From positions 1 through 61,435 of the forward strand of contig VAYS01000020.1 in NCBI GenBank assembly GCA_005883215.1: DNA of 61,435 nucleotides, written 5' to 3'. The notes under the pieces are model-generated. The model was not told where the DNA came from, did not search any database, and saw only the letters and a program-made list of their open reading frames with translations. Origin of the DNA: Actinomycetota bacterium (lineage in GTDB: Bacteria; Actinomycetota; Thermoleophilia; Solirubrobacterales; Solirubrobacteraceae). Below are positions 1 to 7,957 of this stretch, one piece after another. The first letter of the stretch is position 1. The number at the start of each line of letters is the position of its first letter. The position numbers and the translations under genes are program-made.

Positions 1-1
1 G

Positions 2-571
2 CCCCGCGGCGGCGTGCCGGTGGCGTTCGAGGTCGCCCGGGCGCTCGGTGCGCCGCTGGACGTCCTGGTCGTGCGAAAGCTGGGCGTGCCGGGTCAACCC
101 GAGCTCGCGCTGGGGGCGATCGGCCCCGGGGTGCGTGTCCTCGACGAGCACGTGGTACGCGAGGCGCGCGTGAGCGCGGATGAGATCGAGCAGGTCACCG
201 CCGCCGCCCAGGCCGAGCTCGAGCGGCGGCTCCGGGCGAGCGGGCAGCCTCCCGAGGGCCCCCACGTCGCCGGTCGCGCAGTGATCGTCGTCGACGACGG
301 GCTGGCGACCGGCTCGACGATGCTCGCCGCCATGGCGGTGCTCCGCCGGCTCGCGGCCCGGTGGGTCATGGCCGCGGTGCCGGTCGCCGCCGCCGAGACC
401 GCGGCCAAGGTCGAGGCCGAGGCCGACGAGCTCGTGTGCGCCGCCATGCCCGAACCGTTCCGGGCCGTCGGGCTGTGGTATCAAGACTTCTCGGAGGTTT
501 CCGAGGAGGCGATCGCCGACCTGCTGGCGCGGGCGCGCGCCGGGGACGGGCCGCCGTCATCCGCCGCTTAG
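2..571 (+). CDS. Phosphoribosyltransferase-family protein, N-terminus cut by window edge
   Basis: The frame is open at the first base and reads PRGGVPVAFEVARALGAPL, so the true start lies to the left; a GTG at 14 is inside the conserved core and is unlikely to be the start. The fold is type I phosphoribosyltransferase: the stretch VIVVDDGLATGSTM is the PRPP-binding motif (acidic pair plus phosphate loop), preceded by the flexible-loop region around HVVREARVSADEIEQ. The family includes actinobacterial proteins of the mycobacterial Rv0571c type, whose substrate is not firmly known. The stop is followed 4 bp later by the converging stop of the next gene. Family assignment is solid; substrate cannot be told from sequence. 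Confidence 0.85.
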   Translation, partial: PRGGVPVAFEVARALGAPLDVLVVRKLGVPGQPELALGAIGPGVRVLDEHVVREARVSADEIEQVTAAAQAELERRLRASGQPPEGPHVAGRAVIVVDDGLATGSTMLAAMAVLRRLAARWVMAAVPVAAAETAAKVEAEADELVCAAMPEPFRAVGLWYQDFSEVSEEAIADLLARARAGDGPPSSAA

Positions 572-575
572 CGCT

Positions 576-1286
576 CTAGGCGGCGCGACGTAGGCGAGCG
601 CTCAGCTCCAGGAGGGCCAGCGTCAGCGCCGCCGTGGCCGCGGGCAGGGCGAGCACGCCGACCACGGCCCCGAGCACGTCGGCCACCGAGCCCGCCGGTC
701 CCACGGCGACCAGGGCCCAGCCGACCACGATCACCAGCCCAGCGAGCACCGTTCCTCCGACCAGCCCCACGCGATCCCCGGGAGACGGGAACGCGGCCTG
801 CCCGCACGAGAGCGCCAGGTATCCCCACAGCACGGCCTGCCACAGGGGCACGCGCCCGAGGACGTCAGGCAGCTGCGTGAGCCCGTGCGGACCTAGGAGC
901 AGTCGCGTGAGCAGGGCGAGCACCGGGGGGATCAGAAGCAGGGGTGAGATCGCGATCAGCGCCTGGCGCACGGGGTCGGTTTGGGCGTGGGGAACGCCGC
1001 CCAGGACCACGTCGCCCTCGGGCGTGCGACGGGGCCAGAACAGGCGCACCCGATCGGGACCGGCGCCCAGCTGTCGTCCTACCGCTACCCCCAGGGTCAG
1101 GCAGGCCAGATAGTGGGCGCCCTCGTGCAGGACCGTTCCCGGCAACGCCAGCGCGTAGGCCAGCATCCGTGAGCCGCTGGCGCGCGCAATCGCCCAGAAC
1201 AGCCGGCGCTGGCCGCGCCACAGCAGCACCAGCTCGACCCCGAGCAGCAGGATCAGCGCCGGCAGGTCGCGGTCGAGCCCAGCCAT
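576..1286 (-). CDS. Small multi-pass membrane protein with an HExxH motif (M50-like)
   Basis: This 236-residue protein is strongly hydrophobic, with about five to six predicted membrane segments. The second segment ends in HEGAHY (H54, E55, H58), the HExxH zinc signature in a membrane setting as in site-2-protease (M50) relatives and in DUF3267-type proteins. I do not see a clear second metal motif (NxxPxxxxDG), so it may be a degenerate or atypical member. It is convergent with the phosphoribosyltransferase and divergent from the PHP phosphatase gene, with about 50 bp between the two starts. Protease activity is not proven. Confidence 0.7.
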   Translation of the reverse strand: MAGLDRDLPALILLLGVELVLLWRGQRRLFWAIARASGSRMLAYALALPGTVLHEGAHYLACLTLGVAVGRQLGAGPDRVRLFWPRRTPEGDVVLGGVPHAQTDPVRQALIAISPLLLIPPVLALLTRLLLGPHGLTQLPDVLGRVPLWQAVLWGYLALSCGQAAFPSPGDRVGLVGGTVLAGLVIVVGWALVAVGPAGSVADVLGAVVGVLALPAATAALTLALLELSARLRRAA

Positions 1287-1339
1287 GTCCCGGGTACCGT
1301 GTCAGAAGTGCCGTTTCCGTCCCGCGTTCGAGCCGCCAC

Positions 1340-2122
1340 GTGATCGACCTGCACAGCCACGTGCTTCCCGGCATCGACGACGGTCCCGCGGAGTTGGCCG
1401 GGAGCCTGGCCATGGCCGAGGTCGCGGCGCGCTCGGGCACGCGCCGCATCGTCGCCACGCCGCACCTGCGCGAGGACTTTCCCGACGTGCGCCCGAGCGA
1501 GCTGGCGTCTCGGGTCGCCGAGCTCAATCGCGAGTTCGCGCGTGCCGGCGTCGAGCTCGAGGTCCTCCCCGGCGCCGAGGTCGACATCTCGGCGGCCCTG
1601 GAGGCCTCCGATGAGGACTTGCGCGCGGCGACGCTGGCCGGCAACGGCACCGACCTATTGCTGGAGACCCCCTATGGCGCCTTGCCCTCGATCTTCGAGA
1701 ACCTGCTGGCCTCGGTGCGCAGCCGTGGTTTTCGCGTGACGCTCGCTCACCCCGAGCTCAATCCCTCGTTTCAGTTGCACGCCGACCGGCTGGGGCGCCT
1801 GGTCGAGGACGGCGTGCTCGTCCAGATCACCGCGCGCTCGCTACAGCGCCGTTCGCCCGCTCGACCCCTGGCCCTGACGGCAATCGAGCGGGGCTGGGGC
1901 TCGGCCCTGGCCTCGGACGCCCATTCCGCCGACTGGCGCCCGCCCACGCTCGGCGAACATCTGCACGAGGCGGCCCGGCGCCATCCTGGCCTCGCGGCGC
2001 GCCTGGGCTGGATGACCGAGGCGGCGCCCGCCGCGATCCTGGCCGGAAGCGAGCTTCCCCAGGCGCCGCCCGCGCAAAGGGAGGGATTCCTGAAGCGCCT
2101 GCTGGGGAGCGCGGCTAGATGA
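1340..2122 (+). CDS. CpsB/YwqE-type PHP-family tyrosine-protein phosphatase
   Basis: The start is GTG, giving VIDLHSHVLPGIDDGP, the canonical N-terminus of the CpsB/CapC/YwqE family; a much longer upstream extension of the same frame is not family-like. DLHSHVLPGIDDG and ATPH are the first two metal-binding motifs of the PHP fold, and LAHPE and SDAHS supply later ligands. About 260 residues, close to the family length of about 250. Relatives are manganese-dependent phosphatases that dephosphorylate the tyrosine kinases controlling capsule or exopolysaccharide export. The stop overlaps the start of the next gene (ATGA), a glycosyltransferase, so the pair is translationally coupled and probably acts in cell-surface polysaccharide production. 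No kinase gene is visible here. Confidence 0.85.
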   Translation: MIDLHSHVLPGIDDGPAELAGSLAMAEVAARSGTRRIVATPHLREDFPDVRPSELASRVAELNREFARAGVELEVLPGAEVDISAALEASDEDLRAATLAGNGTDLLLETPYGALPSIFENLLASVRSRGFRVTLAHPELNPSFQLHADRLGRLVEDGVLVQITARSLQRRSPARPLALTAIERGWGSALASDAHSADWRPPTLGEHLHEAARRHPGLAARLGWMTEAAPAAILAGSELPQAPPAQREGFLKRLLGSAAR

Positions 2123-3219
2123 GCTCGGGCGGCAGCGCCGCCGCCACGCGTGTCGCCGCCCGGCCGCCGGGCCTGCGCCACCGGGCCCACCGGCGGTTGG
2201 TCTCCGCGCTGTCGCACGCCCGCGCGCGCGCCCGCAACCGCCACGAGCGCCGGCACCGCGTGCCGTGGCCCACCGAGGCGGCGCGCAGCGACGCCGGCGA
2301 TCGCGTGGCCGCCGTGGTCGTCAACTACGGCACCCGCCCGCTCATCGCGCAGCTCATCTACTCGATGTATCGGATCGTGGGCGCGGAGCGCTTCGCCGCC
2401 ATCGTGGTGGTGGACAACGGCTCGCGCGATGGATCCGTCGAGATGCTCGACGAGCTCGAACGGGCCGGGCTGGTGCACGTGATCCGCAACCGTCGCCACC
2501 GCTACCACGGGCCGGGCGTCAATCAGGGGATCTCCTGGCTGGCTCGCCGTCAGCGGGCGGCGGAGGCGGATCAGCGCATCGACTACGTGTGGGTGCTCGA
2601 CTCCGATGTGCTGCTGCTGCGGGCGGCGGTGGTCAAAGACGCCGTGGCCACCTTGCGTCGCACCGGGGCGGCGATCATCGGCCAACAGTTCGAAGGGCGG
2701 GTGACCGACCGCGAGCTGGTAGCGCTGAGCACGCTGATGCTCGATCCCTCGCAGGTGTGGCGGGCGCCCTTCCCGCCGTTCCTGGACGACGGATCACCGT
2801 CTGATGCGCTCCAGCGCGCCGTTCTCGCCGCCGGTCTGCGCATCGAGAGCTTCCCCTTCTTGCATCACAGCTACGTGCTGCACGTGGGCAGCGGAACGCT
2901 AGATCAGATCGCCGACCGCGGCGAGCGCGGCAATCGCTTCTACCACTACTCGCTCGACCACCGCGCGCCCCACTACAACGAGCACCCCCTAGGTCCCCGC
3001 CTGCGCGCCGCCGTGCTCGCCCACTACGACCGCGACGTCGCCGAACAGGACGCCGCGGGTCTAGCCCGCGCCTGTCTGGAGCCTGCGCTTCACACGATTC
3101 CCGAGGCCCAGCCCCTCCCGCCGACCGCCGAGTTGTGGCGGCTGCACCGGGAAGGGGTGGACCTGGGGGACTACCTCATGCGACTGTTCGCCCAAGGGCC
3201 CGCGGTCCCCGAGCGATAG
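2119..3219 (+). CDS. Family 2 glycosyltransferase
   Basis: 366 residues. After a basic N-terminal segment of about 60 residues comes a GT-A fold: AAVVVNYGTRPL, then AIVVVDNGSRDGS (nucleotide-sugar binding) and VWVLDSDVLLL, whose DSD is the DxD metal motif. No membrane segment is evident, so it is probably cytoplasmic or peripheral. It starts inside the stop of the CpsB-like phosphatase gene and ends 12 bp before a converging gene. A role in a surface glycan is inferred from this pairing; donor and acceptor are unknown. The C-terminal third (HYSLDHRAPHYNEHPLGPR) has no motif that I recognise. Confidence 0.8.
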   Translation: MSSGGSAAATRVAARPPGLRHRAHRRLVSALSHARARARNRHERRHRVPWPTEAARSDAGDRVAAVVVNYGTRPLIAQLIYSMYRIVGAERFAAIVVVDNGSRDGSVEMLDELERAGLVHVIRNRRHRYHGPGVNQGISWLARRQRAAEADQRIDYVWVLDSDVLLLRAAVVKDAVATLRRTGAAIIGQQFEGRVTDRELVALSTLMLDPSQVWRAPFPPFLDDGSPSDALQRAVLAAGLRIESFPFLHHSYVLHVGSGTLDQIADRGERGNRFYHYSLDHRAPHYNEHPLGPRLRAAVLAHYDRDVAEQDAAGLARACLEPALHTIPEAQPLPPTAELWRLHREGVDLGDYLMRLFAQGPAVPER

Positions 3220-3231
3220 TCCGGCGCTGGC

Positions 3232-3996
3232 TTAGCCGGTGACTTCTTGGCGGGGGGCGTCGGAGAGTTTGATGGCGATGATGGTGGTGTTGGAGGCGTG
3301 CCAGGGTTGGCCGCTTGAGCCGCAGCTGACCTTGATGTCGCCGGGGGCGCCCAGCGAGCGGGTGATCTGCATGCTCGCGCCGGCTAGGTGGCTGGCGCTG
3401 GGCGCGGTGATGGGGGCGAAGGTGACGTCCTGGTCGCCGGCGGCGTCCAGGCGACACTCGGCGTCTGAGTCGCCGCCCTGGCCCAGGCGGGTGAGGATCG
3501 TGTTTAGGTCGGTGGTGTTATTGAACTTGCCCTGGACTACGGTCTTGGCGAAGATCGCCCATACCCCGGGGTCCAGCGCGGGCATGGTGGCGATGGTGAT
3601 CATCTTGCCGCCGGGCTGGTTATCGGGGCCGTCCTTGCGGATCACCTCTCGGGCCGAGGACATCGCGCCCCCGCCGCTAGCGCCGGCGGGCGCCGCCGCC
3701 GGCCCACCGGCCGACTTATTAGCGCGCGCGGCGGTGGCGATCAGGCCGCGCAGGCCGCGGTCCAGGGTCACCGGGCGCACGCTGCCCGAGGCCAGGTTGC
3801 GCGCGGTGATCGTCGCCGAGGCGATGTTCTTGCCCTTGATCGCCCCCCGGGCGACCTGAGAGCTTGAATGGATCAGCACCCCCGAGGCGGCGATCGAGGT
3901 CCCTCCCATAGCGACCACCAACGCCACGATCGCCACCACCATGGCCGGACTCGGCCGTCCTAGCCCCAACCGCCCAAGCCAACCACGAGCGTTCAT
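3232..3996 (-). CDS. Secreted protein of unknown function
   Basis: 254 residues starting MNARGWLG. The segment PSPAMVVAIVALVVAMGGTS is a signal peptide or membrane anchor of a type very common in Solirubrobacterales secreted proteins. Next is a region rich in KGKNIASATITARNLASGSV, resembling the pre-collagen linker of such proteins, then a Gly/Ala spacer (AGGPAAAPAGASGGG). The C-terminal half (VWAIFAKTVVQGKF...ECRLDA...IKVSCGSS...IIAIKL) resembles the C-terminal domain of the collagen-like protein at 34948-36348, which has [11 protein letters not shown] and two Cys at similar places. The start has a good ribosome site (AGGGAGA about 8 bases upstream). Function unknown; probably cell-surface. 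Confidence 0.65.
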   Translation of the reverse strand: MNARGWLGRLGLGRPSPAMVVAIVALVVAMGGTSIAASGVLIHSSSQVARGAIKGKNIASATITARNLASGSVRPVTLDRGLRGLIATAARANKSAGGPAAAPAGASGGGAMSSAREVIRKDGPDNQPGGKMITIATMPALDPGVWAIFAKTVVQGKFNNTTDLNTILTRLGQGGDSDAECRLDAAGDQDVTFAPITAPSASHLAGASMQITRSLGAPGDIKVSCGSSGQPWHASNTTIIAIKLSDAPRQEVTG

Positions 3997-4203
3997 TTCG
4001 ACATCTCCCTTGTCGGTATCCCTGCCTCGGCCCCGAACTACCCGTCAACGGCGTCGTGCCGAAGTCACCCTGCTATGCGAGAGGCCCGCGCCCCTCGCGG
4101 CACGGATGGTACCCACTTTTGGGGATGTTGCAAACCCGTTCGGTCGCCGCCCCGGGGCTGTTTTACCCGAGGCGGCGGCCGACTCGCTATCGCCGAGACT
4201 GCG
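3997..4203. other. Intergenic region, probable promoter of the secreted protein gene
   Basis: Read on the minus strand, this spacer holds a TTGACG hexamer (complement of 4044-4049) and, 18 bases on, a CAGGGATA stretch ahead of the ribosome site of the secreted-protein gene. This is a plausible sigma-70 type promoter but the -10 match is weak. I see no open reading frame or strong hairpin here. Confidence 0.35.
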
Positions 4204-4920
4204 TCACGCCGGCGCGGGCGGCAGCCACAGGTTGCCGCGAACGGTGTTGCCCAGACCCATCCAGATCAGGTTCATGAGCCGCAATGCCTGGAGCTCCTTG
4301 GGGGCCGTGGGGTTCCTGACCCACCACGAGCCCAGGCCCTCGACCGCGGCCACCAGCGCTCGGGCGATCGGCTCGGTCTCCTCCTCGGCGACGTCGGGAT
4401 CGACCCCACTGGCGACCGCGGCGTCGCGAAGCAGACGCGTGAGCAGCGCTGCCATCGCCTCGCTCGCGCGGTGGGCGCCGGCGAAGAAGGGACCGCCGCT
4501 CGGGGGGCCATCGGGATAGAGCAGCGCCCACGCCTCGCGGTGCTCCTCGATGAACGTGAAGACCGCAAGCAGACCGCGCCACATGCGCTCGTCGTTGGGT
4601 AGGTGGGGCGGGGTTGCCTGCTCCACGCCCTCGATGAGGTGCTCGGTCGCCCGCTCCACGCAGGCCAGGAAGAGGCCTTCCTTGGACTCGAAGTAGGCAT
4701 AGACCATCGGCTTGGACACGCCGGCCGCCTGGGCGATTGCGTCCATCGAGACGGCGTGGTAGCCGCGCTCGGCGAACAGGCCGGCGGCCGCGTCGATCAT
4801 CTGCCGCTCGCGCAGCGCGCGGGGAACCCGGCGCGGCGCGTCACGATGGCGCACCCGCGCCCGTTCTTTGGATGTGCTCCTGGCGATCGGCATCGGCGGC
4901 ACAGGCCTCCTGCTACTCAT
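4204..4920 (-). CDS. TetR-family transcriptional regulator (of the copper monooxygenase unit)
   Basis: The N-terminal helix-turn-helix (about residues 41-87: MIDAAAGLFAERGYHAVSMD, then AGVSKPMVYAYFESKEGLF) is typical TetR. The remaining 150 residues form the helical ligand-binding and dimer domain, with no motif that names the ligand. I placed the start at ATG 4920; GTG 4935 lies within the operator and ATG 4893 is the next option. It is divergent from the monooxygenase gene, and a GTAATGTTAC palindrome lies between them. Repression of both itself and the copper genes is therefore likely, but inferred. Confidence 0.85.
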   Translation of the reverse strand: MSSRRPVPPMPIARSTSKERARVRHRDAPRRVPRALRERQMIDAAAGLFAERGYHAVSMDAIAQAAGVSKPMVYAYFESKEGLFLACVERATEHLIEGVEQATPPHLPNDERMWRGLLAVFTFIEEHREAWALLYPDGPPSGGPFFAGAHRASEAMAALLTRLLRDAAVASGVDPDVAEEETEPIARALVAAVEGLGSWWVRNPTAPKELQALRLMNLIWMGLGNTVRGNLWLPPAPA

Positions 4921-4921
4921 G

Positions 4922-4940
4922 GTAATGTTACGCACGGTAA
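4922..4940. promoter_or_regulatory. Palindromic TetR-type operator overlapping divergent promoters
   Basis: GTAATGTTAC (4922-4931) is an inverted repeat, and a second arm pair TTAC-GCACG-GTAA spans 4928-4940. On the plus strand TAATGT (4923-4928) and on the minus strand TAACAT (complement of 4925-4930) fit -10 boxes, so one bound repressor could block both directions. The site lies between the TetR gene and the copper monooxygenase gene. Confidence 0.6.
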
Positions 4941-4969
4941 GGGCAAGCGGCCGCCGAGGGAGGCGCGCG

Positions 4970-6805
4970 TTGGTCGAGAGGTATGCGCGGCTCGCGTCGC
5001 GCGAGCTTCAGCGGGCACGGCTTTGGCTAGCGGCCGCCGCACTAGCCGCCCTCCTGGTGCCCGCCGGCGCGCGGGCGGACTCGCCCAATCCCGCCCAGGG
5101 GCTAGGGGCGCCGGTGATCTCGGGCGACAAGTGCGCCGATACGACCTATAAGGACTGCACCCGCCTGCACTTCGCCTACGGGCCGGTGAGCATCACGCCG
5201 GGCGCCAACTACCAGCTCCTGGGCCAGCAGATCTCCAAGCCCAACTACGACGGCTACATGGTGAGGGTCCAAGCCAACATGGTGCGTCCGGATGGGTCGG
5301 TTCCGCCCGTCGACGAGCTCCACCTGCACCACGCGGTCTGGACCTCGATCCCCCAGTACGGCAACTACCTGCCGTTCTATGGCGTGGGGGAGGAGAAGAC
5401 GGCCAACCAGGCGCCCCACGGCTACGGGCTGCTCGTGCACGCCTCCGACGTGTGGCTGCTCGACTACATGCTCCACAACCTGACGAGCCAGAACGCCCCC
5501 GTCTACGTCACCTACGACGTCGACTTCATCCCCAAGGCCTCGGCCGAGGCGCAGGGGATCAAGAGCGTGCTGCCGCTGTGGATCGACGTGCGCAACGCCG
5601 ACCACCCCTACTACCCGGTGTTCAACGTCCAGCGCGGCTACGGACACGTCGATCCCGCCACGGGCAAGCGGGTCTGCGTCTATCCCCGCGAGACCTGTGC
5701 CCGGTTCGATCCCTTCGGCAACGCCCAGCCGGGCAACGGGGTGGGCTACGACTTCACGATTCCGTCCCAGTTCGCGGGCACCCTGATCGGGATGGGGGGC
5801 CATGTGCATCCCGGCGGCCTCACCGACGAGGTCTCGCTCGTGCGCGGGTCGGGCGCCTCCACGCAGGAGCGCCGGATCTTCAACTCCCGCGCCCACTACT
5901 ACGACCCCGGCGGACCGGTCTCGTGGGACCTGGCGATGACCGTCACCCCGCCCGACTGGCGAGTCCAGGTGCGCCCGGGCGATCGGATCCGTCTCAATGC
6001 CGTCTACGACGCCGAGTACGCGAGCTGGTACGAAGGCATGGGCATCGTCATGGCCTGGGTGGCTCCCGGCGACCACGGGGGCGTGGATCCCTTCCAAACC
6101 GAGAACGTCCGGGTGGCCCACACCCGCCGGGTCAAGACCAGGGTCAGGGTGAGGGTCAAGCCGCGCCGGGCGCGCCGCCGAGCGCGGGCCCGCCATCATC
6201 ACCACGCTCGGCGTGCTCACCGCCGACGCCACAGGCGCCCCCGCCCGCGCTACCGGTGGGTTAGTCGCTACGTCAAGCGCACGACCTACACGGACGAGAC
6301 GCGCTATGTCCCGATCCAGACCGAAGGGCCGCCCAACCACGGGCACCTGCCCGAGAACGACCACCACGGCGGCGAGTACCCGACGCCGTTGCCCGACCGG
6401 GCCGGGCCGGTCAGCTCGACGATCAACATCGCCAACTTCAAGTACAGCCCCGGCGACCTGTCGACGGCGGGGCAGGACGGGATTCCTCAGGTCAAGGCCA
6501 ACCAGCCGCTGGCGTTCAACAACTACGATGCCGCGGTGGGGATCTGGCACACGGTCACCACCTGTGAGGCTCCGTGCACCGGCGTCACCGGGGTGAGCTA
6601 CCCAACCGCCAACGCGCTGCCTCCGCTCGACTCGCTCGAGCTCGGCTACGTGCCCGGGAACAACCCCGGCGGCATCCAGCCGGTGGGCCAGACCACCCAG
6701 TACCAGTTCGTGCCCGACCGGGCGGGCCTGCAGCCGGGCCACGTGTACACGTATTTCTGCCGCATCCACCCGTTCATGCGCGGCGCCTTCAAGGTGGTCT
6801 CGTGA
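4970..6805 (+). CDS. PHM/DBH-like type 2 copper monooxygenase fused to a cupredoxin domain, secreted
   Basis: I chose TTG 4970 because GAGGGAGG lies 6 bases upstream; in-frame ATGs further left fall inside the operator or the TetR gene. The 611-residue product has a signal peptide (LWLAAAALAALLVPAGARA). Its N-terminal 370 residues carry the ligand pattern of peptidylglycine/dopamine monooxygenases: HLHH (118-121) plus H150 or H157 for one copper, and HVH (278-280) plus M357 or M361 for the other. A linker rich in Arg and His (about residues 385-430) follows. The C-terminal domain is a cupredoxin with H527, C597, H600 and M603 (YFCRIHPFM) as type 1 copper ligands. The stop overlaps the next cupredoxin gene (GTGA). 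Known relatives hydroxylate C-H bonds; the substrate here is unknown. Confidence 0.75.
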   Translation: MVERYARLASRELQRARLWLAAAALAALLVPAGARADSPNPAQGLGAPVISGDKCADTTYKDCTRLHFAYGPVSITPGANYQLLGQQISKPNYDGYMVRVQANMVRPDGSVPPVDELHLHHAVWTSIPQYGNYLPFYGVGEEKTANQAPHGYGLLVHASDVWLLDYMLHNLTSQNAPVYVTYDVDFIPKASAEAQGIKSVLPLWIDVRNADHPYYPVFNVQRGYGHVDPATGKRVCVYPRETCARFDPFGNAQPGNGVGYDFTIPSQFAGTLIGMGGHVHPGGLTDEVSLVRGSGASTQERRIFNSRAHYYDPGGPVSWDLAMTVTPPDWRVQVRPGDRIRLNAVYDAEYASWYEGMGIVMAWVAPGDHGGVDPFQTENVRVAHTRRVKTRVRVRVKPRRARRRARARHHHHARRAHRRRHRRPRPRYRWVSRYVKRTTYTDETRYVPIQTEGPPNHGHLPENDHHGGEYPTPLPDRAGPVSSTINIANFKYSPGDLSTAGQDGIPQVKANQPLAFNNYDAAVGIWHTVTTCEAPCTGVTGVSYPTANALPPLDSLELGYVPGNNPGGIQPVGQTTQYQFVPDRAGLQPGHVYTYFCRIHPFMRGAFKVVS

Positions 6806-7338
6806 GGCGACGTCGCCAACTGGCAGCGGCCGTCGCGCTCGCCATCCTCGCCCTGTCGCTGGGCGTCCCCAGCGCGCTCGGCGACGCTCAGATCACCGCC
6901 GTCTTCCGCGACCAGTACGGCTCGTCCACCTACACCATCGACCAGGGTCAGAGCGTCACGTTCGCCAACAGCGACATCGACAGCCACAACGTCACCGCCA
7001 ACGCCGCGGGGCCGGACGGAAACCCGCTGTTTCAGAGCTCGACGATCGGCGCCAGTCAGAGCGCGGCGGTCTCGGGCACGCAGTATCTGACCTCGGGCAG
7101 CTACTCGTTCTACTGCACCGTGCACCCCTCGGTCATGAGGGCGACGCTGGTGGTGACCTCGGCCGGGACCCCGGTGCCCCGTCCGGGGGGCTCGACCCCG
7201 CCGTCCTCGTCTTCGCCCCCCAGTGGCCCGGCGCCGGTCGTGGTCACGTCGCATCCGGGCAAGAAGAAGCACGCCAAGCGCCACAAGAAGCACCGGCGCA
7301 AGCGTCATAAGCGCCGCAAGTCCCACCGCCGCAAGTAG
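6802..7338 (+). CDS. Secreted cupredoxin (plastocyanin-like) with Lys/His/Arg-rich tail
   Basis: GTG start within the stop of the monooxygenase gene, so the two are co-translated. 178 residues: signal peptide (QLAAAVALAILALSLGVPSALG), then one cupredoxin domain with H62 (DSHNVT), C105, H108 and M112 (YCTVHPSVM), the type 1 blue-copper set. A Pro/Ser linker and a C-terminal tail of about 30 residues made almost only of Lys, Arg and His follow. The role is probably electron transfer or copper delivery to the monooxygenase outside the membrane. The tail could bind anionic wall polymers or copper; that part is inference. Confidence 0.85.
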   Translation: MRRRRQLAAAVALAILALSLGVPSALGDAQITAVFRDQYGSSTYTIDQGQSVTFANSDIDSHNVTANAAGPDGNPLFQSSTIGASQSAAVSGTQYLTSGSYSFYCTVHPSVMRATLVVTSAGTPVPRPGGSTPPSSSSPPSGPAPVVVTSHPGKKKHAKRHKKHRRKRHKRRKSHRRK

Positions 7339-7392
7339 CCCGAGCTCCGCCGAGCGCCGCTGGCTGCCCGGCGCGTTCCTGGCGAGTGCTGG

Positions 7393-7435
7393 CTGAGGCG
7401 CGACCGCCCAGGCGTGCGCCCTACCGACGCCTCAG
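7393..7435. terminator. Inverted repeat between convergent genes
   Basis: CTGAGGCG (7393-7400) and CGCCTCAG (7428-7435) form an 8-bp stem with a 27-base loop between the converging cupredoxin and SCP2 genes, overlapping the SCP2 stop codon. There is no T-run, so a role as a two-way terminator is only possible. Confidence 0.35.
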
Positions 7436-7896
7436 GCGGTGGGCCGCGGGATCTGGAACATGCCCGCGATCCGAGCCGCGAACATGAGGTCTCCCTCGAT
7501 GCGAAGCTTGCCCCGGATGAAGAGCTCCGGCCCGCTGGTGCTGCCGGTCACCAGCCTCATGAACTCGACCGGCTTGACGCGCAGGGTCACGCGCGCCTGC
7601 TCGCCCGGCACCTCGGAGAGGGAGCACTTGCCGTCGCGGATGACGATCTCGTAATGGTCATAGCCGCCGTCGGGGCGGTCGAGGATCTTCCAGTGAACGA
7701 CCGCATCGACGCCGGCGGCGCGACTGGGCTCCAGGTGATCGGCCATGCGGCGAAAGATCTCCCCCAGGATCATCGGCCGGGCTTCGCTCGTCATGCCCTC
7801 GGCGATCTGCTCATCGCTGGCGTTGGCGACCATCGCGGCGAGCTGATCGGCGCTCGGCTGACCGGCCTCGGGCGCCCCGGATCCCTGCGCGCTCAT
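7432..7896 (-). CDS. SCP2 sterol-carrier-type lipid-binding protein
   Basis: 154 residues, matching a single SCP2 domain: WKILDRPDGGYDHYEIVIRD, then ARVTLRVKPVEFMRLVTG and LFIRGKLRIEGDLMFAARI, the typical final strand and helix. No signal peptide, so cytoplasmic. SCP2 proteins carry sterols, acyl-CoA or other hydrophobic molecules. It is divergent from a TetR regulator, with two palindromes between, and has a strong ribosome site (GGAGAGGAG). The ligand and any link to the nearby copper genes are unknown. Confidence 0.85.
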   Translation of the reverse strand: MSAQGSGAPEAGQPSADQLAAMVANASDEQIAEGMTSEARPMILGEIFRRMADHLEPSRAAGVDAVVHWKILDRPDGGYDHYEIVIRDGKCSLSEVPGEQARVTLRVKPVEFMRLVTGSTSGPELFIRGKLRIEGDLMFAARIAGMFQIPRPTA

Positions 7897-7917
7897 GTGG
7901 TGGCTCCTCTCCTCGAA

Positions 7918-7954
7918 ATCCTACCGTCGGTAAAGGGGATGCTACTCTGAGTAG
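7918..7954. promoter_or_regulatory. Divergent promoter region with two palindromic operators
   Basis: TACCG-T-CGGTA (7922-7932) and CTACTC-T-GAGTAG (7942-7954) are perfect inverted repeats. The first overlaps TAGGAT on the minus strand (complement of 7918-7923), a -10 candidate for the SCP2 gene. The second contains TACTCT (7943-7948), a -10 candidate 9 bases before the TetR ATG. TetR autoregulation plus control of the SCP2 gene fits this layout. Confidence 0.6.
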
Positions 7955-7957
7955 GAA

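Noticed and set aside
944..1339. N-terminal extension of the CpsB-like phosphatase of about 130 residues
   Set aside because: It is Arg/Pro-rich, overlaps the opposite-strand membrane protein gene, and the family starts at the IDLHSHVLPGID motif.
5102..6769. Long minus-strand open frame across the copper monooxygenase
   Set aside because: It is antisense to a gene with clear metal motifs and has the low-complexity make-up typical of GC-rich shadows.
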